Notes: generated by a model not told the origin, from the sequence alone. A stretch of 64,000 nucleotides of DNA from Arthrobacter sp. H-02-3 (GCF_003097355.1 NZ_PYUI01000004.1:62001-126000), one strand, 5' to 3'. Positions 36,226 through 45,485 are shown, numbered from the stretch's first letter. Made by a program: numbers and translations.

Positions 36226-37170
36226 ATGACCGGTGAAAAGGATCTCCCCACGCTTCTGGCAGCCATGCATCCCGTCCGCCGCGGCGGCGAGTTCGTCTAT
36301 GTCCTGTGGCCGCACGGCAAGCCGCTGACCGGCGGAATCATGGCCGCCGTCCGGGAAGCCGAGGGGCTGACCGTTGTGATGCCCCGGGCCGACGCGGACA
36401 GCATGGGGCTGTCCTACGACTTTGTCGGGGCCTGGATAACCCTTGAGGTGCATTCCTCGCTGGAAGCGGTGGGGTTGACGGCCGCCGTCGGCGCCGCCCT
36501 GACCGAGGCGAAGATCAGCTGCAACGTGCTGGCGGGCTTCCACCATGACCATCTCCTGGTGCCGGTGGCTGACGCTGACCGGGCGCTGGAAGTGCTGCAC
36601 GAGCTGGCGGCAGACAACCGCAGGGAAGGCCCCGCGCCGACGCTCGTGCTGCGCACGGAGCAGCCCGAAGACCGTCCCGCCATCCTGGCCCTGACGGCCG
36701 CGGCCTTCGCCGTTTCCCCGGTGACCGGACTGCCTGTGGACGGCGAGCCGGAGGAAGTTGGCCTGCTCCGGCGGCTCTTCGACTGCCCCGAGTACCTGCC
36801 GCAGTTCAGCATTGTCGCGGAACTCGACGGCGAGGTGGTGGGCCACGTCATCAGCACCCGCGGGTGGGTGGAGGAGTTGGAGCTCCTGGGACTCGGGCCG
36901 ATCGGCGTCCTGCCGCGGCTGCAACGCCACGGCATCGGCACCGCGCTCATGAAGGAGACCGTGGCGCGGGCCAACACCGCGGGGGAGCGGGGGATCGCGC
37001 TACTGGGCAGCCCCGAGTACTACTCCCGCTTCGGCTTCGTGCCGTCCACGTCCCTCGGGGTGGAGCCGCCGGAGGCAGGCTGGGACGCCCAGTTCCAGCT
37101 CCTCCCGCTCGCCGTCTGGCCCGGCGGCGTGAGCGGCACCTTCCGTTACGCAGGCCCTTTTTCGGGCTGA
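36226..37170 (+). CDS. ACT-like (DUF2241) domain fused to a GNAT acetyltransferase
   Basis: 314 residues. Residues 1-135 look like the COG3602 ACT-type protein: LLAAMHPVRRGGEFVYVLWP, REAEGLTVVMPRADADSMGL, then WITLEVHSSLEAVGLTAAVGAALTEAKISCNVLAGFHHDHLLVPVADADRALEVL. Residues ~143-314 are a GNAT domain: LVLRTEQPEDRPAILALTAAAF, SIVAELDGEVVGHVIST, and the acetyl-CoA loop VLPRLQRHGIGTALMKETV. The two halves usually occur as separate proteins. Function is unknown; the ACT-like part could sense a small ligand and tune acetylation. Confidence 0.85.
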   Translation: MTGEKDLPTLLAAMHPVRRGGEFVYVLWPHGKPLTGGIMAAVREAEGLTVVMPRADADSMGLSYDFVGAWITLEVHSSLEAVGLTAAVGAALTEAKISCNVLAGFHHDHLLVPVADADRALEVLHELAADNRREGPAPTLVLRTEQPEDRPAILALTAAAFAVSPVTGLPVDGEPEEVGLLRRLFDCPEYLPQFSIVAELDGEVVGHVISTRGWVEELELLGLGPIGVLPRLQRHGIGTALMKETVARANTAGERGIALLGSPEYYSRFGFVPSTSLGVEPPEAGWDAQFQLLPLAVWPGGVSGTFRYAGPFSG

Positions 37171-37202
37171 TCCGGCCCGCGACGGGATACCATGGACCGG
37201 GC

Positions 37203-37276
37203 GCCCCAGTAGCCCAATTGGCAGAGGCAGCGGACTTAAAATCCGCGTGTTGTGGGTTCGAGTCCCACCTGGGGCA
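37203..37276 (+). tRNA. tRNA with anticodon UAA (reads UUA Leu), short variable arm
   Basis: A 74-nt cloverleaf. Acceptor GCCCCAG/CTGGGGC, anticodon stem GCGGA/TCCGC with loop CTTAAAA, so the anticodon is TAA. T arm GTGGG-TTCGAGT-CCCAC, discriminator A, and no encoded CCA. The variable loop is only 5 nt (GTGTT), whereas canonical bacterial tRNA-Leu has a long variable arm. It sits between the ACT-GNAT gene and the binding-protein gene, all on plus. Confidence 0.92.
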
Positions 37277-37452
37277 CATCTGTACGCTGCGCCTGATTGT
37301 TGTCCCTCGGTGCCGCACGTTGGCCCCACGTCCCGCCGCTCCGCTTCGCGGCTCGTTTCCCCGGTCTGTCCCGCCGCTTCATGCCTCCGCCGCGCGCCGA
37401 GAGACCGCGGGGAACCGTCCAGATTTCCTCTATGCAACGAGTGTTATAAGGA

Positions 37453-37468
37453 TGTGACCGTAGTCACT
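37453..37468 (+). promoter_or_regulatory. CRP/GlxR-like site before the LIV binding-protein gene
   Basis: TGTGACCGTAGTCACT matches TGTGA-N6-TCACA except for the last base. With the candidate -10 TAGCTT at 37491-37496, the site centre would be near -42, a class II activator position. Confidence 0.6.
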
Positions 37469-37567
37469 TATTTTCGCGTCAAAATTGCACTAGCTTGAAG
37501 TGGAATCAGGAACACCTGATCTTTCGCGTCAAAGGCCGTTCGCACCTTTAGATCGAGGAGCTTGTAC

Positions 37568-38917
37568 ATGACTTCACTCCCCCAGGTTGCGCCCCGCATT
37601 GCTAAGCTGACAGCGCTTAGCATCGGCGTCGCCCTTCTGGCTACGGCTTGTGGTGGTTCGTCCACCCCGAGTTCGTCGGGCTCCAGCTCAGCCGCGGCCG
37701 CCGGCATCGCTTGCCCGGCCCCCAGCGCCTCGGGCGCCGGAACCACTGCCGCCAACGCGGGCGGGACCGTCCCCGCCTCGGCCACCACCACCGAAACACC
37801 CCTGAAGATCGGCTCGCTCCTGCCGACCACGGGTTCCCTCGCCTTCCTCGGCCCGCCCGAAATTGCCGGCGTGAACCTTGGCATCAAGGAGATCAACGAC
37901 GCCGGCGGTGTCCTGGGCAAGCCGGTCGAGGTCATCCACCGTGACTCCGGTGACACCAAGACCGACATCGCCACCCAGTCCACCACGGCACTGCTCGGGC
38001 AGGGCGTCAGCGCAATCATCGGCGCAGCCTCCTCGGGCGTATCCAAGACCGTGATCAACCAGATCACCGGTGCCGGCGTGGTCCAGTTCTCCCCGGCCAA
38101 CACGTCTCCGGACTTCACCACCTGGGATGACAAGGGCCTCTACTGGCGCACCGCCCCCTCGGACGTGCTCCAGGGCAAGGTCCTCGGCAACTACATGGCT
38201 ACTTGCGGCGCCCAGACCGTCGGCATGATCGTCCTCAACGACGCCTACGGAACCGGCCTTGCCAAGAACGTCCAGGCCGCTTTCGAGGCAGCCGGCGGCA
38301 AGGTTGTGGCCCAGGAGCTCTTCAATGAAGGCGACTCCCAGTTCAGCAGCCAGGTAGACAAGGTTCTCGCCGCCAAGCCGGACGCCATCGCCCTGATCAC
38401 CTTCGACCAGGCCAAGAGCATTGTCCCCCTCATGACGGGCAAGGGCGTCAAGCCCAACCAGATCTTCATGGTGGACGGCAACATGTCCGACTACAGCAAG
38501 GATTTCCAGCCGGGAACCCTCAAGGGCGCCCAGGGCACCATCCCGGGCACTTTCGCCAAGGATGACTTCAAGAAGAAGCTCCTGGCGATTGACCCGGCGC
38601 TGAAGGACTACAGCTACGCAGGCGAGTCCTACGACGCAGTGAACCTGATCGCGCTGGCGGCCGAGGAAGCCAAGAGCACCAAGGGCGTCGACATCGCGGC
38701 GCACCTGAAGGACGTTTCCCAGGGCGGCGAGAAGTGCAACGACTTCCCGTCCTGCGTCACCCTGCTCCGCAACGGCAAGGACATCGACTACGACGGCCAG
38801 TCCGGTCCGGTCACGTTCTCCGACGCCGGCGACCCCACGGAAGCCTACATCGGCATCTACGAGTACAAGGATGACAACACCTACGCCCCCGTCAAGGAAG
38901 AATTCGGCAAGCTGTAA
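37568..38917 (+). CDS. Branched-chain amino acid-type ABC transporter substrate-binding lipoprotein
   Basis: 449 residues. A signal peptide with lipobox LATAC (Cys about 28) precedes a Ser/Gly/Ala linker. The mature protein has the type I periplasmic-binding fold of LivJ/LivK: LKIGSLLPTTGSLAFLGPPEIAGVNLGIKEINDAGGVLGKPVEVI, SAIIGAASSGVSKTVINQ, and YAGESYDAVNLIALAAEEA. Start ATG 37568 has GAGGAG upstream; the TTG 6 nt earlier overlaps that site. The permease and ATPase genes (livHMGF) lie downstream but on the opposite strand. The ligand may be an amino acid or another small molecule. Confidence 0.92.
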   Translation: MTSLPQVAPRIAKLTALSIGVALLATACGGSSTPSSSGSSSAAAAGIACPAPSASGAGTTAANAGGTVPASATTTETPLKIGSLLPTTGSLAFLGPPEIAGVNLGIKEINDAGGVLGKPVEVIHRDSGDTKTDIATQSTTALLGQGVSAIIGAASSGVSKTVINQITGAGVVQFSPANTSPDFTTWDDKGLYWRTAPSDVLQGKVLGNYMATCGAQTVGMIVLNDAYGTGLAKNVQAAFEAAGGKVVAQELFNEGDSQFSSQVDKVLAAKPDAIALITFDQAKSIVPLMTGKGVKPNQIFMVDGNMSDYSKDFQPGTLKGAQGTIPGTFAKDDFKKKLLAIDPALKDYSYAGESYDAVNLIALAAEEAKSTKGVDIAAHLKDVSQGGEKCNDFPSCVTLLRNGKDIDYDGQSGPVTFSDAGDPTEAYIGIYEYKDDNTYAPVKEEFGKL

Positions 38918-38939
38918 GCCGTTTCCCCTCGACAAACCG

Positions 38940-38975
38940 AAGACCCCCGTCCTTCACCGGACGGGGGTCTTTTGC
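38940..38975 (+). terminator. Rho-independent terminator after the LIV binding protein
   Basis: A 13-bp perfect stem (AAGACCCCCGTCC and complement), a 6-nt loop, then TTGCG. The stem itself ends in TTT. Confidence 0.88.
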
Positions 38976-39030
38976 GTCTCCGGGAACCGCGGACAGCAGT
39001 TCCGGGTCCGTGGAACCAGGCGGGGGCTAC

Positions 39031-39497
39031 GGAGCCGGCTGGGCGCCACGGAATCGGCAATACGCTACGGAATCGGACGAGGGCTGCCCGGATCCTTGGG
39101 GCGCTGGTCCGGAACCGGTGCGGAAACGGGACGTGAGGGCGCCAGGAGTGGACCGGCGTCGTATGGGGCCGGCTCCGGCGGGCGAAGCGCTGGGAGGGGT
39201 GCTGTGTGCCACCGGCAGGCTGGGGAGCCGGCTGGGCGCCACGGAATCGGACGAGGGCTGCCCGGATCCGAGGGGCGCTGGTCCGGAACCGGTGCGGAAA
39301 CGGGACGTGAGGGCGCCAGGAGTCGACCGACGTCGTGAGGTGGGCTCCGTGGAGGGCGAAGCGCTGGGAGGGGTGCTGTGTGCCATCGGGAGGCCGCGGA
39401 ACGGGCAATACGCTACGGAACCGGCAATACGCCACGGAATCGGACGAGGGCTGCCCGGATCCGAGGGGCGCTGGTCCGAATCCGGTGCGGAAACTGA
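39031..39497. repeat. Three large direct repeats (~175-190 bp) between the LIV units
   Basis: The block CGGAATCGGACGAGGGCTGC recurs at 39068, 39242 and 39435 (periods 174 and 193). Each is followed by the same GGCGCTGGTCCG segment, and the first two also share GACGTGAGGGCGCCAGGAGT and GCGCTGGGAGGGGTGCTGTG. A sub-repeat GGCAATACGCYACGGAA is present in units 1 and 3. No coding potential is convincing on either strand. The rest of the gap (38976-39030 and 39498-39631) holds nothing recognisable. Confidence 0.88.
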
Positions 39498-39631
39498 CAA
39501 GAGTGTGGAGGCCGCCGGGGAGCGCGATGCGCAGGCGCCGAGAAGTTGGCTGCGGAGGCGCCCGGTGGGGCTAAGTGCGCCCGGAGCCTCCAGCGGGTGC
39601 AACTTCCCGCTACCGCGCACGCCGGGCATGC

Positions 39632-39661
39632 AAAAGGGCCGCCACCGGCTGGTGACGGCCC
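39632..39661 (-). terminator. Rho-independent terminator of livHMGF
   Basis: Read on minus: an 11-bp stem with one mismatch (GGGCCGTCACC / GGTGGCGGCCC) followed by TTTT, 30 nt beyond the livF stop. Confidence 0.88.
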
Positions 39662-39690
39662 CTCTGCTCGGGATACTGCCCGAAGCAGAA

Positions 39691-40460
<770 letters not shown>

Positions 40461-40464
<4 letters not shown>

Positions 40465-41570
40465 TCTGTGTCCTTCTCTGTGCGGTTCGGCTGCGCTGTG
40501 CTGCCCGACTCATCAGTGCGGTTCGGCTCCTCGGAGCTGCGGCGGCCGTGCGCTGTCCCGTTCGGCTCCTCCGCCTCCGTGGTGAGGACGTCGGCGGAGA
40601 TGATGCCGGCGTTTTCAGTGCCGACGATCGAGTCCTCGTCGGCCACCAACTCGGCGGCCAGTTCCTTGATGCCCTCAGCGTCGCCGAGGTCGACGTCGTG
40701 GTGGGCGCCGAGGTAGGCGTCGATCACTGCGGGGTTCTTCATGACCTCGGCGGGCGGACCCTCGGCGACGATCCTGCCTTCGGCCATGACGACGACCCAG
40801 TCGGCAATGTGCCGGACCATGTGCATGTCGTGCTCGACGAACAGGACCGTCATGCCCTCGGACTTGAGGTTCTTGATGTGATCGAGCAGCGACTGCGTCA
40901 GGGCCGGGTTCACGCCGGCCATCGGCTCGTCCAGCATCACGAGCTTGGGCCGGACCATGAGCGAGCGTGCCATTTCGAGCAGCTTGCGCTGGCCGCCGGA
41001 CAGGGACGCCGCGTAGTCGTCCTTTTTGGCATCCAGCTTGAACTTCTCCAGCAGCACGTTCGCTTCCTGGGTGATCTTCTTCTCCTGGCCGCCCCAGATG
41101 CCCTTGAACAGGGCCTTGGAGAGCCTCTCGCCGGACTGGTTGGAGGCGCCCAGACGCATGTTCTCCATGACGGTGAGCTTGCCCATGACCTTGGTGAGCT
41201 GGAAGGTGCGCACCATGCCCATCCGGGCGACCTTGTAGGAGGAGACACCCGCAATGCTCTGGCCTTCGAACTGCCAGCTGCCCGAATTTGGGGTGTCGAA
41301 TCCCGTCAGGAGGTTGAACAGGGTGGTCTTGCCGGCACCGTTCGGGCCGATCAGCGCCGTGATCTTGTGACGCGGGATCTCGAGGTGCTGGACGTCGACG
41401 GCGTTGATGCCGCCGAAGCTGCGGGTGACGTTTTCGGCCACCACGATCGGATCACGCTTCTTGCAGCCGGGGGCGATCTCTCCGACGGCGATCGGACGGG
41501 TGTCCGTCATGTAGTCGATCTCTTCCGACATGCGGGGTTCGCCGCGCGACTCTTCGCTTGGAATGCTCAT
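40461..41570 (-). CDS. livG: Branched-chain amino acid ABC transporter ATPase LivG, with long acidic tail
   Basis: 369 residues. The core (about 37-280) has GPNGAGKTTLFNLLTGFD, MGMVRTFQLTKVMGKLTVMENM, the signature ASLSGGQRKLLEMARSLM and KLVMLDEPMAGVNP, which identify LivG. An extra ~90-residue hydrophilic tail follows DAYLGAHHDVD and ends in repeated EPNGT/EPNRT/QPNRT units. LivG is usually about 255-285 residues. The DNA of the tail repeats GTGCGGTTCGGCT-like units. It starts 4 nt inside livM. The tail's role is unknown. Confidence 0.93.
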
Positions 41571-42535
41571 GCGAATGCCAGCTCCTTCTTGTTGCCGAGG
41601 ACGCCCTGGGGCCTAAAGATCATCAGCAGCATGAGCGCCACGCCGACCAGGATGTAACGCAGCTGCCCGGCCTGGACCGTGTTCAGCCACGTGATGGTCC
41701 CGGACTCGATCAGGCCATAGAGGATGCCCTGGGTGAGCGAAAGCACCACCCAGAAGATCATGGCGCCGACCACCGGGCCAAGGACGGTGCCCAGACCGCC
41801 CAGCAGCAGGCAGGTGTAGAGGAAGAAGGTCAGTTCCGTGCCGTAGTTGGCAGGCTGGACCGCGCCGCGGGGGATCGTGAAGATCATGCCCGCCAGGGCA
41901 CCGAGCACGCCACCGATGATGAGGGCCTGCATCTTGTAGGCGTAGACGTTCTTGCCGAGCGACCGGACGGCGTTCTCGTCCTCGCGGATGCCCTTGATGA
42001 CCCGGCCCCACGGGCTGCGCATCAGCAGCCAGACCAGGAGGCAGAACACGGCCACGACGGCCCAGGCAACCACCCGGATGAAGAAGTCGCGGTTGTTCAT
42101 GCCGATATAGGTCCCCGGAGGGAAGGGGTTCATGGCGTAGAAATCGCCCTCGAAGGCCGCCAGGCCGTTGGCCGAACCGGTGACGGCGGTCAACTGGTTG
42201 GTCGTGACGACATAGCGCACAATTTCCGCCGCCGCGATGGTCACGATGGCCAGGTAGTCAGCCCTGAGCCGCAGCGTCGGGATGCCCAGCAGCAGGGCGA
42301 AGATGGCCGAACAGACGACGGCGACGAGCAGTCCGACGAAGAACGGCACGTGGAACGTCAGGGTGGAGATGGCGAAGCCGTAGGCTCCCACCGCCATGAA
42401 GCCCGCCTGGCCGAAGTTGAGCAGGCCGGCGTAGCCGAAGTGGACCGCAAGGCCAAGGGTGGCCAGGGCGTAGGCAGCCGTCGTCGGGCTGAACAGTTCG
42501 CCTGCGGCGCTGGAAAAAATGAATCCGAAATCCAT
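41567..42535 (-). CDS. livM: Branched-chain amino acid ABC transporter permease LivM
   Basis: A 322-residue membrane permease. Motifs: AAYALATLGLAVHFGYAGLLNFGQAGFMAVGAYG, GIPTLRLRADYLAIVTIAAAEIVR, and WGRVIKGIREDENAVRSLGKNVYAYKMQALIIGGVLGALAG (the EAA-like loop). It ends in LLMIFRPQGVLGNKKELAFA. It lies 9 nt after livH and overlaps livG. Confidence 0.94.
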   Translation of the reverse strand: MDFGFIFSSAAGELFSPTTAAYALATLGLAVHFGYAGLLNFGQAGFMAVGAYGFAISTLTFHVPFFVGLLVAVVCSAIFALLLGIPTLRLRADYLAIVTIAAAEIVRYVVTTNQLTAVTGSANGLAAFEGDFYAMNPFPPGTYIGMNNRDFFIRVVAWAVVAVFCLLVWLLMRSPWGRVIKGIREDENAVRSLGKNVYAYKMQALIIGGVLGALAGMIFTIPRGAVQPANYGTELTFFLYTCLLLGGLGTVLGPVVGAMIFWVVLSLTQGILYGLIESGTITWLNTVQAGQLRYILVGVALMLLMIFRPQGVLGNKKELAFA

Positions 42536-42544
42536 GGCTGTCTC

Positions 42545-43885
42545 CTAACCCACGCGCTCGCGGCGGCCCAAAATGCCCTGAGGCCGGAACAAGAGGACAA
42601 CAATCATGATGAACAACGCTCCCACGTATTTGAGGTCGGCCGCGAGGCCGAACACGGTGGTCAGCTCAACGAAGATGCCGACGATGATGGAACCGACCAG
42701 GGCGCCCCAGACCGTGCCGAGGCCGCCGAGCGTGACGCCGGCGAAGATGAGCAACAGGATCTGCGACCCCATGTCGAAGGTGACGCCGGGCCGGTAGTAG
42801 GCCCAGAGGATGCCACCGAGGGCGGCGAGCATGCCACCGACCACCCAGACGATCCGGATGACGGAGTCGACGTCGATGCCGGAGGCCGCGGCCAGCGCCG
42901 GGTTGTCGGCCACCGCGCGGGTGGCCTTGCCGAGGCGAGTCTTGAGCAGGACGACGCCGAGGGCGGCGATCACGGCGGCACTGATGAGGAGGGACCAGAG
43001 GTTGTTGGGGGAGATGGAAACCGGACCGATCAGGATCTCAGCACTCTGTGCGAACGGCAGCTGCTGGGTGGCGCCGCCGAAGTAGAACTGGATCACATAA
43101 CGCACGGCCAGAGCCAGGCCGATGCTGACGATCATCATCGGAACAAGCCCGGTTCCGCGGCGCCGCAACGGTTTCCACAGTCCCGCATCCTGGACGTAGC
43201 CGAACAAGCCGCCGCCTATGATGGCCAGGATGATGGCCAGCCAGAACGGCAGGTGCATGGCGTTGAAGGCGAACACCAGGACGGCGCCCAACGTGACCAT
43301 CTCACCGTGGGCGAAGTTCGTCAGACCCGTGGTGCCGAAGATCAGCGAGAGGCCGACGGCCGCCAGGGCAAGCAGCAGGCCGAAGCTCAGGCCGGCCACC
43401 AGCCGGTTGAGCAGGTTCTGCCAGAAGTTCTGCTCCTCGACGACAATGCCCTTGCCAAAGGCGAAGATCACCGAAAGGTTCGAGGTCTGACTGAAGGTGA
43501 CCTTGCGGGGGTTCTCCTGGCCCTCGGCGAGCTTGATGCCCTTCGGGAGCGTCGAGTCATCGAGTTTGACCACGTAGGTTCCCTGGGTGGGGACTCCGAT
43601 GGTCCAGGCGCCGTTGGCTCCGGATTTTGTGGTTCCCGTGAAGTCGCCGTTCGTGGCGGTGATGGTGACCCCGGCGATCGGCGCGCGGTCGTCGCCGCGC
43701 AAGAAGCCGCTGATGCTGTTGGTGAACTCGGTAGCCGACGGGGATGGTGTCGGCGAGGGGGTCGTAGCGCTGGATGCCGGGGCAACGATGAGCAGTAGCG
43801 CGGCTATGGCGGCACATACAGCCCCCACAGTCCTCAATAGTCTGCCGCGCCGTCGCTGCGACAGGCCGCTCGTTGTGCTTCTCAA
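42545..43885 (-). CDS. livH: LivH-type permease with an N-terminal secreted Ig-like domain
   Basis: 446 residues against about 300 for usual LivH. A signal-like N-terminus (RRRGRLLRTVGAVCAAIAALLLIVAPASSATT) leads to a Pro/Ser/Thr linker and a ~75-residue beta-sandwich-like domain (SGFLRGDDRAPIAGVTITATNGDFTGTTKSGANGAWTIGVPTQGTYVVKLDD). This resembles carboxypeptidase-regulatory or Ig-like domains. The permease core starts at about 150 (NRLVAGLSFGLLLALAAVGLSLIFGTTGLTNFAHGEM) and is complete. TTG 43885 has GGAGG 8 nt upstream. The extra domain should face the outside. Confidence 0.9.
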   Translation of the reverse strand: MRSTTSGLSQRRRGRLLRTVGAVCAAIAALLLIVAPASSATTPSPTPSPSATEFTNSISGFLRGDDRAPIAGVTITATNGDFTGTTKSGANGAWTIGVPTQGTYVVKLDDSTLPKGIKLAEGQENPRKVTFSQTSNLSVIFAFGKGIVVEEQNFWQNLLNRLVAGLSFGLLLALAAVGLSLIFGTTGLTNFAHGEMVTLGAVLVFAFNAMHLPFWLAIILAIIGGGLFGYVQDAGLWKPLRRRGTGLVPMMIVSIGLALAVRYVIQFYFGGATQQLPFAQSAEILIGPVSISPNNLWSLLISAAVIAALGVVLLKTRLGKATRAVADNPALAAASGIDVDSVIRIVWVVGGMLAALGGILWAYYRPGVTFDMGSQILLLIFAGVTLGGLGTVWGALVGSIIVGIFVELTTVFGLAADLKYVGALFIMIVVLLFRPQGILGRRERVG

Positions 43886-43957
43886 ATTGAAAACCTCCAC
43901 ATGGGGGTGCTGTGGGTTGCGCCTTTGCAACCGCTGCGAACGGTCAGGGATTCGGCT

Positions 43958-43973
43958 TGTGATGTCCGTCACC
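43958..43973 (-). promoter_or_regulatory. CRP/GlxR-like site before livH
   Basis: TGTGATGTCCGTCACC (plus-strand reading) matches TGTGA-N6-TCACA except for the last base. On minus, TAGCAT (43990-43985) is a possible -10, which would put the site just after the transcription start. Confidence 0.5.
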
Positions 43974-44296
43974 CTGTGTGGCCTATGCTACAGCCCGGGC
44001 GGCCCAATGAATGCCGCTGCGAGCAGGCAGAACGTCGCGATCGGGTAACAACCGTGAAGTCGCGCCGGAGCTTCGCTTTAGGGTTGCTAAAGAAAACTTT
44101 TGTTGAGTCCGAGTATGCCTAAACAGTGGCCCCGTGGGGCTCCGATCCGCGCGGCCCGGCCCGGGACGCGAGCCGTCGCCGGGCCAGGTCGGCCGGGCCA
44201 GTTCAGCCACGCCGGCGGAGCCGGAGCTCCAAGCTTTTTCCAAGTCCTCCCGGGTTATGGTGCGAAGAGCGCCAGAACCTGGAGCCCAGTGTGGGA
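43974..44296. other. Gene-free region between livH and the LamG-protein gene
   Basis: About 320 nt with no supported gene on either strand. It probably carries the livH promoter on minus (TAGCAT at 43990-43985). I recognise nothing else here. Confidence 0.4.
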
Positions 44297-44375
44297 GTCC
44301 AGTGCCGAGGTCCAGAACCGAAGTCCGGACGCCACGTCCAGGTCCTTCAGTCCGGAACCCGGGTCCGGTGCCGAT
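44297..44375 (+). repeat. 13-bp tandem array upstream of the LamG-protein gene
   Basis: Six units that all start GTCC: GTCCAGTGCCGAG, GTCCAGAACCGAA, GTCCGGACGCCAC, GTCCAGGTCCTTCA (14 nt), GTCCGGAACCCGG and GTCCGGTGCCGAT. It ends 29 nt before the gene's ATG. Confidence 0.8.
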
Positions 44376-44404
44376 AGCAGGGGCCGATCTTGGAGGGCCG
44401 ACCG

Positions 44405-45304
44405 ATGAACCGGGTGGTCAAGCTATGCCTCGCGGGCTCAGTTGTGCTGGCGATTCTGGGTATTCCCGCGCTCAGCCTGGGGCCCGTGACTGCCGGGGCA
44501 CAAGCCTGCACGCCGTCTGTCGGGCCACCTTCCGTTCCTTATCCGGGGACGGCAGCGGCAGCTTCCAGTTTCGAAGCGGGCACGCTGGACGGGTTCGGCG
44601 TTTCCACTTCCGGGACAGGTCATGTCTCCGTGTCCGCCGGGCTGTCGCACTCCGGAAACTGCGCCGCCGTCCTGCACACCACCACGGCGCCCGGCTCCAT
44701 GGCCAAGATGACGGTGGGCCTGACGCCCGGGACCACAGAAGCGTATGCGGACGGCTGGTTCAACATCGCTGGAGAGGGACAGGTGGGGAACAACGTTCCC
44801 TACTTCCGGTTCTTTTCCGGCCGCCTGCGCGTCATGGATGTCTTCCGTCAAAACATCTCCCATGAGCTGATGCTCCGGATTTCTACACCCGAAGGCTTCA
44901 CGTACACCACCCTGCGGCAGGATGTGCCCACGAATTCCTGGCACCGGCTGGTCATGCATGTGGTCCCGAACGGTCCCGGGACGAACGTCCAAATCTGGTG
45001 GGACGGGCGTTCCGTCTATGCGGGCACGGTCAGCATTCCGGCGACGACGGTGGATATGGTGCAACTCGGCTCCGAACACGACCAGCAAATGGCCGACATC
45101 TACGTCGACGACGTCATCGTCACCAGCGGCACGGGAACGCCGGCGCCGGTTCCCGGCCCGCTCCCCGCGTCAAAGGGGGATCCGTCGAAGCCATTAAACG
45201 ACTTCCGTGGGGACGGACAGGCGGTTGTGCTGGCCGCGGGGACTCTGGCCGCGGACACCGTTGTCCGGCGTGGCCGGCGCCCCGCGCGAATGACCCGTGC
45301 CTGA
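44405..45304 (+). CDS. Secreted LamG/concanavalin-like domain protein of unknown function
   Basis: 299 residues. A signal peptide (MNRVVKLCLAGSVVLAILGIPALS...) is followed by a beta-rich domain of about 190 residues: SSFEAGTLDGFGVSTSGTGHVSV, AVLHTTTAPGSMAKMTVGL, YADGWFNIAGEGQ, NSWHRLVMHVVPNGPGTNVQIWWDGRSVYAGT, and a closing QMADIYVDDVIVTSGTG. This pattern fits LamG or polysaccharide-binding sandwich folds. The last ~50 residues are basic and unlike a secreted domain. ATG 44405 has GGAGG. Flanked by short tandem arrays on both sides. Ligand unknown. Confidence 0.75.
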   Translation: MNRVVKLCLAGSVVLAILGIPALSLGPVTAGAQACTPSVGPPSVPYPGTAAAASSFEAGTLDGFGVSTSGTGHVSVSAGLSHSGNCAAVLHTTTAPGSMAKMTVGLTPGTTEAYADGWFNIAGEGQVGNNVPYFRFFSGRLRVMDVFRQNISHELMLRISTPEGFTYTTLRQDVPTNSWHRLVMHVVPNGPGTNVQIWWDGRSVYAGTVSIPATTVDMVQLGSEHDQQMADIYVDDVIVTSGTGTPAPVPGPLPASKGDPSKPLNDFRGDGQAVVLAAGTLAADTVVRRGRRPARMTRA

Positions 45305-45440
45305 TCCGGCACCGCCGATCCCTCGCCTTCAGGTCACGGTTCGGTTGCGGCGGCCGCAAGGGGGAACTATCCCTCCCTGCCGCCCGTGGGAATTGGTAGC
45401 GTGACTATGTACAGTCCCACTCGTATTGTCCGCATTTAGT

Positions 45441-45485
45441 TATCCGCACCGTAATAATTCGCACCGTAATTATCCGCATCGCACC
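45441..45485 (+). repeat. 15-bp tandem triplet upstream of the BI-1 gene
   Basis: TATCCGCACCGTAAT, AATTCGCACCGTAAT and TATCCGCATCGCACC, abutting, ending 38 nt before ATG 45524. Confidence 0.75.

Noticed and set aside
39031-39497. CRISPR array
   Set aside because: Units are 175-190 bp, only three, and have no alternating short repeat and unique spacer pattern.
39027-39629. 200-codon minus-strand frame across the direct repeats
   Set aside because: The repeat period changes by a non-multiple of 3 (174 then 193), so copies switch frame; no recognisable fold or start signal.
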